Shown: positions 62,603 to 64,000 of the stretch, piece after piece | How positions within the stretch are numbered: position 1 is the stretch's first letter | Layout: each line of letters starts with the position of its first letter | DNA from: Variovorax sp. PBL-E5 | Lineage (GTDB): Bacteria; Pseudomonadota; Gammaproteobacteria; Burkholderiales; Burkholderiaceae_C | Reading direction: 5' to 3' | NCBI RefSeq assembly: GCF_901827185.1 | Contig: NZ_LR594671.1 | Coordinates: 3,596,001 to 3,660,000, forward strand | Length of the DNA stretch: 64,000 bases | Program-made: the position numbers and the translations under genes | The notes under the pieces: model-generated | Databases searched by the model: none | The model's input: the letters and a program-made list of their open reading frames with translations, nothing else | What the model was told of the DNA's origin: nothing

Positions 62603-63961
62603 TTGAACACCGTCCTTTTCATCGCCCGCCTCGCCTCTGCACTGTCGCTGGCCATGCTCGCCGCGCACGTTCCGGCACGGCCGATGCAGCCCGCCACTCA
62701 GCCGCAAAGCGCGACCTGCCCCGCCACCGTGCCGGCCGACGCGCACTGCTACAACGGCCGCGACCGCGAGGGCGCGTTCTACTGGATCGCGATCCCTGCG
62801 CACTGGGATCGTCACGTGCTGGTCATGCATGCGCACGGCGGCCCCGAAGTCGGCGCGCCGACGCTCGAGCGCGGCGCCGAGGACCTGAAGCGCTGGTCCG
62901 TGATGGTGAAGGCCGGTTATGCCTGGGCCGGCTCGACCTACCGGCGCGGCGGCTACGGCATCACCATGTCGGGCGAGGACACCGAACGCCTGCGCCGCCT
63001 CTTCGTGCAGCGCTTCGGCCAGCCCGAGCGCACCATCCTGCATGGCCAGAGCTATGGCGGCGGCGTCGCATCCAAGGCGGCCGAAACCTACGGCCCGGTG
63101 CCCGGCGAGCGTCCTGCCTACGACGGCGTGCTGCTGACCAGCGGCGTGCTCGGCGGTGGCGGCAATGCCTACGATTTCCGGCTGGACCTGCGCGTGGTCT
63201 ACCAGTATGTGTGCCACAACCACCCGCGGCCCGACGAGCCGCAGTACCCGCTGTGGCAGGGCCTGCCGCTCGATTCGAAACTCACGCGCGCCGAGCTGGC
63301 GGCGCGCGTCAAGGCATGCACCGGCGTCGGGCTGCCGGCCGCGCAGCGCACGCCCGAACAGCAGGCACATCTGAAGACCATCCTGTCGGTGGTGCGCATT
63401 CCGGAACGCACGCTGGTCTCGCACCTCAACTGGGCCACCTGGCTGTTCCAGGACCTGACGCAGAAGCGCCTCGGCAACCGCAACCCCTTCGGCAATGCGC
63501 ACGTGGTCTACAGCGGGTCGAGCGATGACGCCGCGCTCAACGCCGGCGTGCTGCGCTACCAGGCCGATCCGCAGGCCGTCGGCGCCTTGGCAGCGGACAG
63601 CCGGCCGAGCGGCCGGCTGCGGCTGCCTGTGCTGACGCTGCATGCGATCCACGACCCGACGGCCTTCGTCGAACTCGAAAGCGCCTACCGCCAGATCGTC
63701 GACAGCGCGGGCGCCTCGCAATGGCTGGTGCAGAACTTCGCCGACGAATCCGAGCACAGCTACCTGAGCGATGCCGAATATCCCGCGCTCATGCACGCGC
63801 TGCTCGACTGGGTCGAACGCGGCGACCGGCCGACGCCGCAGAAAGTGGCGCAGCTGTGCACGCAGATGGAGCCCACCTTCGGCAAGGGCTGCCACCTGCG
63901 GCCCGACTACCACCCTGCGCCGCTCGCGACGCGCGTGCCGGCCGCAGGCCGCGACGACTGA
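62603..63961 (+). CDS. Secreted alpha/beta hydrolase
   Basis: The 452-residue protein has a signal peptide (ASALSLAMLAAHVPARP), an oxyanion-type stretch HVLVMHAHGGPEVG, a nucleophile elbow LHGQSYGGGVASKAAE and an aspartate/histidine candidate pair late in the chain (LHAIHDPTAF, SEHSYLSD). It fits periplasmic serine hydrolases; no exact family is recognised. The start is a TTG with aggaga seven bases upstream. It follows dctA by 40 bp and is the last gene of the operon led by the tannase-like gene. Confidence 0.8.
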   Translation: MNTVLFIARLASALSLAMLAAHVPARPMQPATQPQSATCPATVPADAHCYNGRDREGAFYWIAIPAHWDRHVLVMHAHGGPEVGAPTLERGAEDLKRWSVMVKAGYAWAGSTYRRGGYGITMSGEDTERLRRLFVQRFGQPERTILHGQSYGGGVASKAAETYGPVPGERPAYDGVLLTSGVLGGGGNAYDFRLDLRVVYQYVCHNHPRPDEPQYPLWQGLPLDSKLTRAELAARVKACTGVGLPAAQRTPEQQAHLKTILSVVRIPERTLVSHLNWATWLFQDLTQKRLGNRNPFGNAHVVYSGSSDDAALNAGVLRYQADPQAVGALAADSRPSGRLRLPVLTLHAIHDPTAFVELESAYRQIVDSAGASQWLVQNFADESEHSYLSDAEYPALMHALLDWVERGDRPTPQKVAQLCTQMEPTFGKGCHLRPDYHPAPLATRVPAAGRDD

Positions 63962-64000
63962 GCGCCGCGCAGACGCCTAACTTGCCACGTCCTCGTTCCA

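Overview
The window is GC-rich DNA (G or C at most third codon positions) from a betaproteobacterium of the order Burkholderiales, most likely a Comamonadaceae member close to Variovorax. This is inferred from the folC–SPOR–cvpA–purF–metZ–gltX block followed by tRNA-Ala, tRNA-Glu and tRNA-Asp, from the phasin, the Bug-type binding protein, and prfB with its recoding site. Genes are densely packed. No gene-free stretch exceeds about 300 bp.

Layout. 1–3.7 kb: alkylation repair (Ada-AlkA fusion entering from the left edge, then ogt), a DMT exporter and two small membrane proteins. 3.8–7.4 kb: a MocR-type regulator and two multiheme c-type cytochromes without a dehydrogenase beside them. 7.5–12.5 kb: a fused DctQM TRAP permease, its binding protein, a TetR regulator and small proteins. 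12.5–15.5 kb: an ABC exporter, a methyltransferase and a phasin on the minus strand. 15.5–23 kb: copper and signalling region. copA-cueR sits behind a CueR-type promoter and converges on a six-gene minus-strand run (response regulator, histidine-phosphotransferase-like protein, His/Cys-rich protein, outer-membrane efflux protein, multicopper oxidase, CusF). An (CTGG)8 repeat lies just upstream of that run. 23–27.5 kb: an unknown membrane protein, a GNAT acetyltransferase, nnrS behind an NsrR-like palindrome, fdxA and a CitE-like lyase.

27.6–43.9 kb is mostly housekeeping: three tRNAs, gltX, metZ, purF, cvpA, a SPOR protein, folC, an ArsC-like protein, ppnP, argG, murB, the YajQ gene, a retropepsin-like protein, a RidA protein, plsY, ybaK, an aldo/keto reductase and an alpha/beta hydrolase, with two copies of an intergenic repeat. 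43.9–50 kb is a signalling operon: hybrid kinase with three receiver domains, CheR, CheB, and a receiver-kinase gene broken by a one-base frameshift. 50.1–55.7 kb: prfB (with its +1 recoding site), a HAD phosphatase, pepN, fbp and tRNA-Thr.

55.8–56.4 kb holds a decayed BrnT/BrnA toxin–antitoxin pair beside tRNA-Thr. 56.4–64 kb is a catabolic module: a Bug binding protein and LysR regulator (minus) divergent from a tannase-like lipoprotein, a DctA symporter and a second secreted hydrolase (plus). A plausible reading is extracytoplasmic ester cleavage followed by uptake of the released organic acid.
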